NCBI RefSeq assembly: GCF_901709675.1
Contig: NC_051106.1
Coordinates: 10,975,313-11,039,312, forward strand
Direction: 5' to 3'
Length of the DNA stretch: 64,000 nucleotides
Source of the DNA: Syngnathus acus
Taxonomy: Eukaryota; Chordata; Actinopteri; Syngnathiformes; Syngnathidae
Shown: one piece after another, positions 30,827 through 39,128 of the stretch
Position numbering within the stretch: the first letter of the stretch is position 1
Layout: the number at the start of each line of letters is the position of its first letter
Notes under the pieces: model-generated
What the model saw: only the letters and a program-made list of their open reading frames with translations
What the model was told of the DNA's origin: nothing
Database searches by the model: none
Program-made: the position numbers and the translations under genes

Positions 30827-32562
30827 TGAACAACGTCATTTTCAACTACCCTGAATTGACCTTCTGGGAGTGGTGGAATATATTCCATGTTCCTCACAAT
30901 ATGTCCATTAATGGCCTCGAGGTTAGCCTTTTCGTTTTCCGGGAGCAATCCTGAATAGTTTATAATCGGCACCCACACCATCGCTCCGTGAAATCTATCC
31001 TTCGCGGCCTTGACCGCCTTCTGTAGTCCTTTGACTGTGGTCTCCTTAGCTTTATTCTGTTTTTCACATATGCCAAATGCCACGATCACTTGCTCGACCC
31101 TTATGTCTCCCAGAACTTCGGCCGTTTTGAAAAGGCTCTCCGCATGTCTGAACCGGGCTCCCGGAAAACTATCCACCTGCAGGTGGTCATCCAGGTCGTC
31201 CGGCATACGGCTTAAATTGGAATCCCCAACTACAACCTTCTTCTTTTCCACCCGCAGGTGCCATTTACTTTTCCTCCCTTGACCGGGGTGTCTAGTAATT
31301 GTATTGTGCGTAGGAGTCATATCCTCCATTGATTCATGGAAGACATCCTCCGTTTCCACCTCGTCCTCCGAAAGGTCCACTCCGTCATCAGCCGATTCCG
31401 TAGTCCTTCCCTGGGCGTCCCCCAAGGTAAGGGAAAACCCTTCTCTTTCTGGTGACCTGTGTCCCAGGCGAGTATCTGGTGGGGAGTCCTCGTGTGGTCG
31501 CACCTGGGTATTCCCAGATGGCCCAGGGATCCCCGGCGGTACCCACTCCATCGGTCTTAACCCGGTGGTATCTTCCGGTGATTGGTTTACTCTGGGCCTT
31601 GGAGCCTTCCCCCTCAAGGCCCTCCGTTGTAAAAGGGAGTCTCGTTGAGGTAGAGGGTGGTTCTCAAACTCCCCAACCCCATCATCCCTTGCGGCCACCA
31701 GGCGGAGGACCCTCAAATCGGATTCTTGCTGTGGTTGAGATGTGGGCGGTGGCCCCCCTCCCGGACATGCTGTTACAGGAGGAGGAACCGAGGCAACCCG
31801 TACTGAGGGTTGATTTGGGGCTGGTCTTGTCTCCCCTAAGCACCCAGCTATCTTAGCAGCGGCTTGGTCCACCACCACCCGGGTGATACGCGGTAAATTC
31901 CGCCTGGCCCATCTAACTGCCACTTCGAACGCCGCCCTCCATTCTGAAGTGTCAAGGTCCTTCAAATTGGTGAGACTCTCCTTCAGACAATCCTGGTAGT
32001 GTTGTTTTAAGGTAATGCAGGTAGTGTGACCCCAGTTCCTCGCATTACCAACAATCATCCAGGCAGTGTCTTCCGAAGGACATGCCGGTTTGATCATGGA
32101 CGACAAGATAGACACCATCCTGGCTATCGTGCGAGGCTGCTGGTCACCTTCCAGGTTGCACAGATGGTGGGACAGTTTTACCACCCTATGCAACTGGCGT
32201 ACCAGGTACCCAAAGTTGGTGCTCGCCGGTTGCCACTTGGCACCAGGGGCCCTGGTTTGGGGAGGGTCATTGGTCTTAGTCGGCCTCTCCCGGCCACGGC
32301 GTACCACCTCAGCGTAGGTACGGGTCACGGAGCCCGGATGGCGAGCAGGCCCCGGAGGAGGCACAGGCGGGTTAGGATTGGATTGTGGAGTCCACCCCCT
32401 ACCAGGATTGGGGAACTGACGTCCCCCCCCGGCAGAAGAGGACAACGCACGGTCCATCCGCCCGTGGCCATACCTCGCCCCCAGCTCCCGCCCCCGGCCT
32501 GTCGGCTGGCGGTGTCGTCCCCGACGGACCACTGTCCATTCCCTGTCGTAACTGAACGACAT
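30694..32562 (-). CDS. Family A ORF1 with SGNH/GDSL-like C-terminal domain, 622 aa
   Basis: The start is the ATG at 32562 (MSFSYDREWTVVRRG). The N-terminal part is basic and Pro/Gly-rich and includes QSNPNPPVPPP, whose DNA (TCCTAACCC) mimics telomere. A conserved helical region follows (FGYLVRQLHRVVKLSHHL, GNARNWGHTTC, WRAAFEVAVRWARRNLPR), homologous to family B ORF1. A low-complexity acidic linker leads to an SGNH-hydrolase-like domain: block I VVVGDSNLSRMP at about residue 443, VIVAFGI in the block III position, and ENDVVHWT (Asp-x-x-His) near residue 575. Esterase-like domains occur in ORF1 of CR1-like LINEs and in telomeric Terminon elements. Enzyme activity is not shown; RNA or telomere binding by the N-terminal half is a guess. 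Confidence 0.85.
   Translation of the reverse strand: MSFSYDREWTVVRRGRHRQPTGRGRELGARYGHGRMDRALSSSAGGGRQFPNPGRGWTPQSNPNPPVPPPGPARHPGSVTRTYAEVVRRGRERPTKTNDPPQTRAPGAKWQPASTNFGYLVRQLHRVVKLSHHLCNLEGDQQPRTIARMVSILSSMIKPACPSEDTAWMIVGNARNWGHTTCITLKQHYQDCLKESLTNLKDLDTSEWRAAFEVAVRWARRNLPRITRVVVDQAAAKIAGCLGETRPAPNQPSVRVASVPPPVTACPGGGPPPTSQPQQESDLRVLRLVAARDDGVGEFENHPLPQRDSLLQRRALRGKAPRPRVNQSPEDTTGLRPMEWVPPGIPGPSGNTQVRPHEDSPPDTRLGHRSPEREGFSLTLGDAQGRTTESADDGVDLSEDEVETEDVFHESMEDMTPTHNTITRHPGQGRKSKWHLRVEKKKVVVGDSNLSRMPDDLDDHLQVDSFPGARFRHAESLFKTAEVLGDIRVEQVIVAFGICEKQNKAKETTVKGLQKAVKAAKDRFHGAMVWVPIINYSGLLPENEKANLEAINGHIVRNMEYIPPLPEGQFRVVENDVVHWTSQTGRAMLAHWKAFLNSRALGTVNSGGHGAHTLGTPNAATH
30772..30778 (-). other. 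Programmed -1 frameshift slippery heptamer, copy 1
   Basis: The minus strand reads T TTA AAC with TTA and AAC as ORF1 codons (FLN), the textbook X XXY YYZ arrangement. A one-base back-slip yields ...CTC CCG AGC CCT TGG in the RT frame (LPSPW). Downstream, CCCGA can pair with TCGGG, and the loop GCCC with GGGC, so a pseudoknot is possible, although the spacer would be very short. Predicted fusion: about 597 residues of ORF1 plus 744 residues of RT. Confidence 0.7.
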
Positions 32563-33554
32563 GGCAAACAATCAAATTTATAAGATGTTTTTATTGGTCT
32601 CCAATTTTTAACAAAATGAATTTTAAACAAGGAATTTGCCTTTGTTATATATGTAATAAAATTGGTTTTTAATGAACAAAATAACTGTTAATAATTTTTT
32701 GAAGCAATTTTTATTAAAGCAATTTTTATTAAAATATCTTTTATTAGAATTAATATGGCCAATATATAATATAAGTGTGCCCTGACAACGTTTCGGCCCA
32801 ATAGGCCTTCTTCAGGTCTAGCACACTATAATAACTGTAAAACAAGCGATGTCGCTCTTCCGCTGTCCAATGTTGGAATGAGTGACTTTTTATTACGTCG
32901 GTCTTTTTATTCCCGTTTGCCGGGTGAAAATATTATTTACTGTACTTTTGTGTCGTGTTAATAGTCCAACCCAATATGGTTTAAACTAAAATATGAGATA
33001 TAAATAAAATATGAATTCTAGTTCCCTATTTATTTGTCATTTTTGTTTTTTTATTTTTTTATTTTTTTATTTTTTTATTAGTTTTCATTTTCATTTTTTG
33101 ACTTTTCTATGTTCTGACAGACGGCTGCAAAACCACTTTTTGATGGTTATAAACAGTTTGTTTCTATTAACGTTGTTCTAAAATTTATACATTTATCTTT
33201 TTGTTGATAGTTCCTTTATTCAATACGGAAAACTGATTATTGTTGTAGTTTTGTGGCAAATGATTCTAATGCAGTCCAAATTCAAATAATAACTGTTTGT
33301 GCTTTGTTTTTTTCTTTCCTCCAATTTCTGACAGGTGAGCGTCGGTCAAGGTAATCCAATCAGGTAGGTATTGATGTATGTTCGACTAATTTTTTGTCTG
33401 TTTTTGTTTGATTCGCAGGTAAGCGGCCCTTCCGCAGGTAAGTAATCGGTCCAGGTAAGTAAACAAGGTAAGTATTGATATTTGTTTGATGAATTTTTTT
33501 TGTTTTTGCTTGTTTTTGTTTGCTTTGCAGGCAAGCGGTCACTTTGCAAGGAAG
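32563..33554 (-). other. Family A 5' leader, copy 1
   Basis: AT-rich leader upstream of ORF1, containing the hammerhead-like motif at 32775-32826. The opposite (+) strand carries a cluster of donor-like CAGGTAAG/GGTAAGTA sequences at 33335-33475. No ORF is supported. Confidence 0.7.
32775..32826 (-). ncRNA. Hammerhead-ribozyme-like motif, family A copy 1
   Basis: Exact copy of the motif at 27561-27612: outer stem GTGTGC/GCACAC, CTGAAGA, GGCC hairpin, GAAAC, GTTGTC. It lies about 215 nt upstream of the ORF1 start in the sense direction. Confidence 0.5.
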
Positions 33555-33726
33555 TAGGGTTAGGGTTAGGGTTAGGGTTAGGGTTGGGGTTAGGGTTAGG
33601 GTTAGGGCAGGCGAGGGTTAGGGTTAGGGTTAGGGTTAGGGTTGGGGTTAGGTTAGGATTGGGGTTAGGTTAGGATTAGGGTTAGGGCAGGGTTGGGGTT
33701 AGGGCAGGATTGGGGTTAGGGTAGGA
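33555..33726 (+). repeat. Element-encoded degenerate telomeric tract, family A copy 2
   Basis: Same variant pattern as 28341-28512, offset by exactly 5,214 bp. It marks the 3' end of copy 2, directly joined to the 5' end of copy 1 at 33554. Confidence 0.85.
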
Positions 33727-33751
33727 ACCAGATAGGGTCCAGGACCGACAT

Positions 33752-36040
33752 TTATGTCTGCTGAGATGGAAATTCGAGGCTCGCCCTCCAGTATTTCTCC
33801 CTATTACACCGATTAGGGTCCGACCATGCGCTGTTGCGTTCTAACCCCGCTATGCGGAGGGCCTCTGTCCCATGGTGGATGAAATGCTGAATGAGCGGTG
33901 AACTGGTGTCCATTTTGTGTGTAATTTTATACTTAAGTTGCATGAGAAGGGTACCGAGTTTGGTCCTTGTCCCTCCTACACGTTTGATGCCGCACTTCTT
34001 GCAAATTACCAGGTAGACCACATTCCTGGAATCAAGAGTGAAGCCCTCTTGGACCTTAATAACCGTCTTATCCCGCACCCTCCTAACAAACGACAGTCTG
34101 GTGAGGTGCGGCCCAAGGGGATGAGGATCCCTGGGCAATGTCGATGGTAATTTGGCCCGGACAAGCAGGTCCTTGAGGTTCTCGTTTCTTCTAAATGCAG
34201 ACACCAACCTAGGGGCTTGTGGCCCATCTCCGGAGGACATGATCTCACTAAAATTTCTTTTGATTTTGCTGTGTAGGTACTTCATCCCCGATGAGTAGGT
34301 GGACACAAACGGGATCGGGTCCCCCACCGCCACGGTTCTTCCCTTTATCCGGTAAGTCTTCAAGCACTTCCTAAGGAAGGAGCGACCATATCCCCTCCTC
34401 TTTAGGGCTCCGAAGAGTATCCTGACTGCATCGTAGAAGTCCTCCGTTCTGGTGCATATGCGGTGGAATCTATGTAGCTGCGACTTAACGACCCCCTGAA
34501 AGGTATGGGAAGGATGGAAGCTGGACTTATGTACCAAGGCATGCGTATCAGTGTCCTTGAAATGGACCTTGACATCCAATAATTGGTCCTTGTGGAAATT
34601 GGGGCCCTTGAACACCGTAGTATCAAGAAAGTTGATGGAGTTGTGCCCAATTTCTGCCTTGAGGGTAATGGACGGATCGTGGGAATTAAGTAGATGGAAG
34701 AACTCACGAAATTCAGTTTCCGACCCAGCCCATACGCCCCATATGTCGTCCAAGTACCTGACGTACCTTTGTGGTTTCTTTTGGCATTTTGCCAAGGCCT
34801 CGTGTTCCCAATGTGCCATAAAAATGTTGGCGTACGCTGGAGCAAACTTCTTCCCCATGGCCGTCCCCTTTATTTGTAGGTAGTACTGACCGTCGAACTC
34901 AAAGTCATTTCGGGTCAAGTTGATCTCCAGAAGTCGCAACAGGCACCCGTCCGGTCTTTTTGGGTCCGGGAACCTCTCCAATATATTCCTAACACACTCC
35001 ATTCCCGCCGATATTGGGATGTTGGTGTACAGACTGTCGACATCCATCGTAAAAAAGAAGGACTGGTCCGGGTCCATTCGCACACCCTTCACAATTTCGA
35101 TGAAATGGTAAGTATCCTTGATATAGGAAGGGTGTTTTATAGATAACGGAGTCAGAAAGTAGTCTAAGAACTCGGCCGTCGCATATGTTTCACTTCCGCA
35201 ATCTGAAACAATAGGTCTGCCGGGCGGTATTTCATATGGGACGGGCCAGGTTTTCGGTTCCTTGTGAATTTTAGGGAGCATATAGAACCGTCGAGGCCTG
35301 GGTTCCGAATCTCCAATAAGGTACCCATGCTGCCTGGATGTGATATATTTCTGTTCCCTCAACTGGTCCACAACCTCGAACACCATTGGTCTTGTGTCCC
35401 AAAAGATTGGTTTGTCTAGTGCGGTGTAGTACCTTGCATCCTGGAGCTGTCGCATGGCTTCCTTGGTATACTGTTCCCTGTCCTGGATAACAATAGCCGA
35501 GCCTTTATCCGCCGGTTTGATGACTATCCGTTTGTTGCTCCTCAGCTCCCTCAATGCCTTCTTCTCATCCTCAGATAGGTTGTTGGTCCCACTAGATCCC
35601 ATATGGTGTTTCCTGAAAGCCTTGGTGTCAAGTTCCATCAGGTGAGCCACTTCCAAAGGCAGTTCACACATTGGAGGAGCCCAGGTAGATGGCCCAACAA
35701 ATGGTATCAATGTATTTTTACCCCATCCTCCAAAATACGTCATGATCTTGACCTTGCGATGGTAATTCTGCATGTCGTGTTGAAATCGCATCGTCTGATC
35801 GGTGCTCATACCAACCGACGGGACAAAAGACAAACCCTTACTAAGTAACAATCTTTGAGGTACCGATAGGTTGAAATTTTTCGCCAACACCACTACATCA
35901 GAGCCCACTAGTGGGTCGCTGCGTTCGGTGTACCCAATGTGTGGGCCCCGTGCCCCCCCGAATTGACGGTTCCAAGGGCTCGGGAGTTTAAAAAGGCCTT
36001 CCAGTGGGCCAGCATGGCTCTCCCGGTCTGCGACGTCCAA
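33752..36040 (-). CDS. Penelope-like reverse transcriptase, copy 2
   Basis: Translation is identical to the copy 1 RT over all 762 codons, including the RVG and LGTLLMQL changes in the GIY-YIG-like part. The slippery heptamer is at 35986-35992. The identity means either a very recent duplication or unequal exchange, or an assembly duplication. Confidence 0.88.
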   Translation of the reverse strand: MDVADRESHAGPLEGLFKLPSPWNRQFGGARGPHIGYTERSDPLVGSDVVVLAKNFNLSVPQRLLLSKGLSFVPSVGMSTDQTMRFQHDMQNYHRKVKIMTYFGGWGKNTLIPFVGPSTWAPPMCELPLEVAHLMELDTKAFRKHHMGSSGTNNLSEDEKKALRELRSNKRIVIKPADKGSAIVIQDREQYTKEAMRQLQDARYYTALDKPIFWDTRPMVFEVVDQLREQKYITSRQHGYLIGDSEPRPRRFYMLPKIHKEPKTWPVPYEIPPGRPIVSDCGSETYATAEFLDYFLTPLSIKHPSYIKDTYHFIEIVKGVRMDPDQSFFFTMDVDSLYTNIPISAGMECVRNILERFPDPKRPDGCLLRLLEINLTRNDFEFDGQYYLQIKGTAMGKKFAPAYANIFMAHWEHEALAKCQKKPQRYVRYLDDIWGVWAGSETEFREFFHLLNSHDPSITLKAEIGHNSINFLDTTVFKGPNFHKDQLLDVKVHFKDTDTHALVHKSSFHPSHTFQGVVKSQLHRFHRICTRTEDFYDAVRILFGALKRRGYGRSFLRKCLKTYRIKGRTVAVGDPIPFVSTYSSGMKYLHSKIKRNFSEIMSSGDGPQAPRLVSAFRRNENLKDLLVRAKLPSTLPRDPHPLGPHLTRLSFVRRVRDKTVIKVQEGFTLDSRNVVYLVICKKCGIKRVGGTRTKLGTLLMQLKYKITHKMDTSSPLIQHFIHHGTEALRIAGLERNSAWSDPNRCNREKYWRASLEFPSQQT

Positions 36041-37776
36041 TGAACAACGTCATTTTCAACTACCCTGAATTGACCTTCTGGGAGTGGTGGAATATATTCC
36101 ATGTTCCTCACAATATGTCCATTAATGGCCTCGAGGTTAGCCTTTTCGTTTTCCGGGAGCAATCCTGAATAGTTTATAATCGGCACCCACACCATCGCTC
36201 CGTGAAATCTATCCTTCGCGGCCTTGACCGCCTTCTGTAGTCCTTTGACTGTGGTCTCCTTAGCTTTATTCTGTTTTTCACATATGCCAAATGCCACGAT
36301 CACTTGCTCGACCCTTATGTCTCCCAGAACTTCGGCCGTTTTGAAAAGGCTCTCCGCATGTCTGAACCGGGCTCCCGGAAAACTATCCACCTGCAGGTGG
36401 TCATCCAGGTCGTCCGGCATACGGCTTAAATTGGAATCCCCAACTACAACCTTCTTCTTTTCCACCCGCAGGTGCCATTTACTTTTCCTCCCTTGACCGG
36501 GGTGTCTAGTAATTGTATTGTGCGTAGGAGTCATATCCTCCATTGATTCATGGAAGACATCCTCCGTTTCCACCTCGTCCTCCGAAAGGTCCACTCCGTC
36601 ATCAGCCGATTCCGTAGTCCTTCCCTGGGCGTCCCCCAAGGTAAGGGAAAACCCTTCTCTTTCTGGTGACCTGTGTCCCAGGCGAGTATCTGGTGGGGAG
36701 TCCTCGTGTGGTCGCACCTGGGTATTCCCAGATGGCCCAGGGATCCCCGGCGGTACCCACTCCATCGGTCTTAACCCGGTGGTATCTTCCGGTGATTGGT
36801 TTACTCTGGGCCTTGGAGCCTTCCCCCTCAAGGCCCTCCGTTGTAAAAGGGAGTCTCGTTGAGGTAGAGGGTGGTTCTCAAACTCCCCAACCCCATCATC
36901 CCTTGCGGCCACCAGGCGGAGGACCCTCAAATCGGATTCTTGCTGTGGTTGAGATGTGGGCGGTGGCCCCCCTCCCGGACATGCTGTTACAGGAGGAGGA
37001 ACCGAGGCAACCCGTACTGAGGGTTGATTTGGGGCTGGTCTTGTCTCCCCTAAGCACCCAGCTATCTTAGCAGCGGCTTGGTCCACCACCACCCGGGTGA
37101 TACGCGGTAAATTCCGCCTGGCCCATCTAACTGCCACTTCGAACGCCGCCCTCCATTCTGAAGTGTCAAGGTCCTTCAAATTGGTGAGACTCTCCTTCAG
37201 ACAATCCTGGTAGTGTTGTTTTAAGGTAATGCAGGTAGTGTGACCCCAGTTCCTCGCATTACCAACAATCATCCAGGCAGTGTCTTCCGAAGGACATGCC
37301 GGTTTGATCATGGACGACAAGATAGACACCATCCTGGCTATCGTGCGAGGCTGCTGGTCACCTTCCAGGTTGCACAGATGGTGGGACAGTTTTACCACCC
37401 TATGCAACTGGCGTACCAGGTACCCAAAGTTGGTGCTCGCCGGTTGCCACTTGGCACCAGGGGCCCTGGTTTGGGGAGGGTCATTGGTCTTAGTCGGCCT
37501 CTCCCGGCCACGGCGTACCACCTCAGCGTAGGTACGGGTCACGGAGCCCGGATGGCGAGCAGGCCCCGGAGGAGGCACAGGCGGGTTAGGATTGGATTGT
37601 GGAGTCCACCCCCTACCAGGATTGGGGAACTGACGTCCCCCCCCGGCAGAAGAGGACAACGCACGGTCCATCCGCCCGTGGCCATACCTCGCCCCCAGCT
37701 CCCGCCCCCGGCCTGTCGGCTGGCGGTGTCGTCCCCGACGGACCACTGTCCATTCCCTGTCGTAACTGAACGACAT
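35908..37776 (-). CDS. Family A ORF1, copy 2, 622 aa
   Basis: Identical in translation to copy 1 ORF1, with ATG at 37776, the NPNPPVPPP telomere-mimic site, GDSN and DVVH motifs. Only 35 nt of element leader remain upstream, so expression from its own promoter is doubtful. Confidence 0.85.
   Translation of the reverse strand: MSFSYDREWTVVRRGRHRQPTGRGRELGARYGHGRMDRALSSSAGGGRQFPNPGRGWTPQSNPNPPVPPPGPARHPGSVTRTYAEVVRRGRERPTKTNDPPQTRAPGAKWQPASTNFGYLVRQLHRVVKLSHHLCNLEGDQQPRTIARMVSILSSMIKPACPSEDTAWMIVGNARNWGHTTCITLKQHYQDCLKESLTNLKDLDTSEWRAAFEVAVRWARRNLPRITRVVVDQAAAKIAGCLGETRPAPNQPSVRVASVPPPVTACPGGGPPPTSQPQQESDLRVLRLVAARDDGVGEFENHPLPQRDSLLQRRALRGKAPRPRVNQSPEDTTGLRPMEWVPPGIPGPSGNTQVRPHEDSPPDTRLGHRSPEREGFSLTLGDAQGRTTESADDGVDLSEDEVETEDVFHESMEDMTPTHNTITRHPGQGRKSKWHLRVEKKKVVVGDSNLSRMPDDLDDHLQVDSFPGARFRHAESLFKTAEVLGDIRVEQVIVAFGICEKQNKAKETTVKGLQKAVKAAKDRFHGAMVWVPIINYSGLLPENEKANLEAINGHIVRNMEYIPPLPEGQFRVVENDVVHWTSQTGRAMLAHWKAFLNSRALGTVNSGGHGAHTLGTPNAATH
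35986..35992 (-). other. Programmed -1 frameshift slippery heptamer, copy 2
   Basis: Same T TTA AAC in the same frame relation as copy 1, followed by the same potential stem CCCGA/TCGGG. Confidence 0.7.
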
Positions 37777-37810
37777 GGCAAACAATCAAATTTATAAGAT
37801 GTTTTTATTG

Positions 37811-37864
37811 GTTAGGGTTAGGGTTAGGGTTAGGGTTAGGGTTAGGGTTAGGGTTAGGGTTAGG
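37811..37864 (+). repeat. Telomeric tract between families A and B
   Basis: About nine TTAGGG repeats. On the left the tract is joined to the truncated leader of family A copy 2; on the right it runs into TTAGGATTGTGG of family B ORF1. No variants are present, so this looks like telomerase-type DNA laid down between two retroelement additions. Confidence 0.95.
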
Positions 37865-39002
37865 ATTGTGGTAGGAGCCCCGCCTCCCATAGGAAGGAGG
37901 GGCAAAAGCACGGTCCATCCGTCCAGCACACCTCCCAGCCTCCAGCCCAGGGTTCTGGTGAGCAAAGCGGCGGCGGCGGCCATAGTGGACCGTGGTCCAA
38001 CCTTGCTCCATAATTAGGATTTTGCCTTTGTTATATATGTAATTATTTATATATGTAATAAAGGTATTTTTTTCTGAACAAAATTGTTTTTATTAAAGCA
38101 GTTTTTGATAAAAATATCTTTTTTAGATTTAGAATGGCCAATATATAATGAAAGTGTGCCCTGACAACGTTTCGGCCGCTAGGGCCTTCTTCAGGTCTGG
38201 CACACAAACAAAAAATGAAAGATCGCTGAATTTATTGTATGTATTTATTACTGAGTTGTTTACCCTTTGCTCTCCCTAAATGCACTGAGCGTCTGCCGCC
38301 CTGCACGTCTATTTATATTCTCAGTTCGGTTCGAGTTTCTAATTACAAATTTACGTTTTTTGTTTTTGACTTTTTTTCTTTTTGGAAATAAAACTGGGTT
38401 TTAACTTTTTTTCTTTCTGGAAATGAAACCAGATTTTGCCTTAATGGATGTGTTCTATTTACAATTTGTTGTTTTGAATAATGTGTTGTCTTGTTTTTCA
38501 TATATATATATATATTTTTTTAATATATATATTTTTTTTATTATTAACACATTATATTTTTATTATTATTATTAAATTTGTTGCTTCTCGTTTTTTCTAC
38601 TACAGGTGAGTGGCTAATTCAGGTAGGTATTTACATATGTACACAAAACAATAATTTTTGTCTTTTGTGATTTTTTATCCGTTGTGATGTTTTAGTGGGC
38701 GTGGTCCGGGGACCAGAGACGTGGACTACAGGTGAGTGGATTATGCAGGTAGGTATTTATATACATGTATAATTTGTTGACTTTTTGTCTTTTGAGATTT
38801 TTCAGTGGGCGTGGTCCGGGGACCAGAGGCGTGGCACCAATTCGAGGTAAGTAACCAAGGTAGGTATCTAATGTAAGTGGGTCCGAATTAATTTTAATAA
38901 GGTAAGTAGGTCCGAATATATGTGAATAAATTTGTCCTTAATATGTTAATAGAGCCTACTGTTTGGAATTTCTGTTCCTAGTGGGACGTAATCAGGGAAT
39001 TG
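37865..39002 (-). mobile_element. Family B partial copy: ORF1 N-terminus and leader
   Basis: Matches 40584-41722. On the minus strand it runs from the element 5' end (39002) through the leader and ORF1 start MEQGWTTV (38011) to ...YHNPN, then enters CCCTAA repeats. The break is at the same relative site as in the family A fragment. The leader + strand carries a repeated GTGGGCGTGGTCCGGGGACC with donor-like CAGGTGAGTGG and CAGGTAGGTAT. Confidence 0.8.
38154..38205 (-). ncRNA. Hammerhead-ribozyme-like motif, family B fragment
   Basis: Minus-strand outer stem GTGTGCC/GGCACAC, then CTGAAGA, GGCC-CTAGC-GGCC, GAAAC, GTTGTC. Compared with family A, the loop differs and the outer stem is one pair longer, while the core is unchanged. 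This is the pattern expected for a conserved RNA structure. Confidence 0.55.
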
Positions 39003-39088
39003 GATTAGGGTTAGGGTTAGGGTTAGGGTTAGGGTTAGGATTAGGGTTAGGGTTAGGGTTGGGGTTAGGGTTAGGGTTAGGGTTAGGA
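39003..39088 (+). repeat. Element-encoded telomeric tract, family B copy 1
   Basis: TTAGGG repeats with fixed variants TTAGGATTAGGG and GGTTGGGGTTAGGG. The same variants recur at 41724-41802 with one repeat fewer, so the tract is part of the element's 3' end, with slippage in number. Confidence 0.85.
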
Positions 39089-39128
39089 TAGGATGAGGGT
39101 GTGGACAGGAACGGGGGAAAGGATCGGA

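Larger units (their letters stand above)
28341..33554 (-). mobile_element. Family A telomere-associated Penelope-like element, copy 1
   Basis: A complete 5,214-bp unit. In sense order: leader 33554-32563 with hammerhead-like motif, ORF1 (SGNH-like), slippery heptamer, RT ORF, short 3' UTR, CCCTAA-rich tract. The 3' end faces the centromere and the 5' end the telomere, the polarity expected if a telomeric G-strand 3' end primed reverse transcription. It repeats head to tail with copy 2; no target-site duplication or poly(A) is seen. The RT motifs, hammerhead-like leader and pseudo-LTR-like tandem layout point to PLE; LTR elements and standard LINEs do not fit. Confidence 0.85.
33555..37810 (-). 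mobile_element. Family A element, copy 2, leader-truncated
   Basis: Appears identical to copy 1 through both ORFs, but its leader stops after 35 nt (GATGTTTTTATTGG) and continues distally into pure TTAGGG. It therefore lost nearly the whole 5' leader, including the hammerhead-like motif, as expected for incomplete reverse transcription or terminal erosion followed by telomere repeat addition. Confidence 0.85.

Noticed and set aside
28538-32562. Endogenous retrovirus or LTR retrotransposon
   Set aside because: The RT has PLE motifs (KPADKG, PKIHK, YLDDI with a GIY-YIG-like tail); there is no protease, RNase H, integrase, primer-binding site or true LTR.
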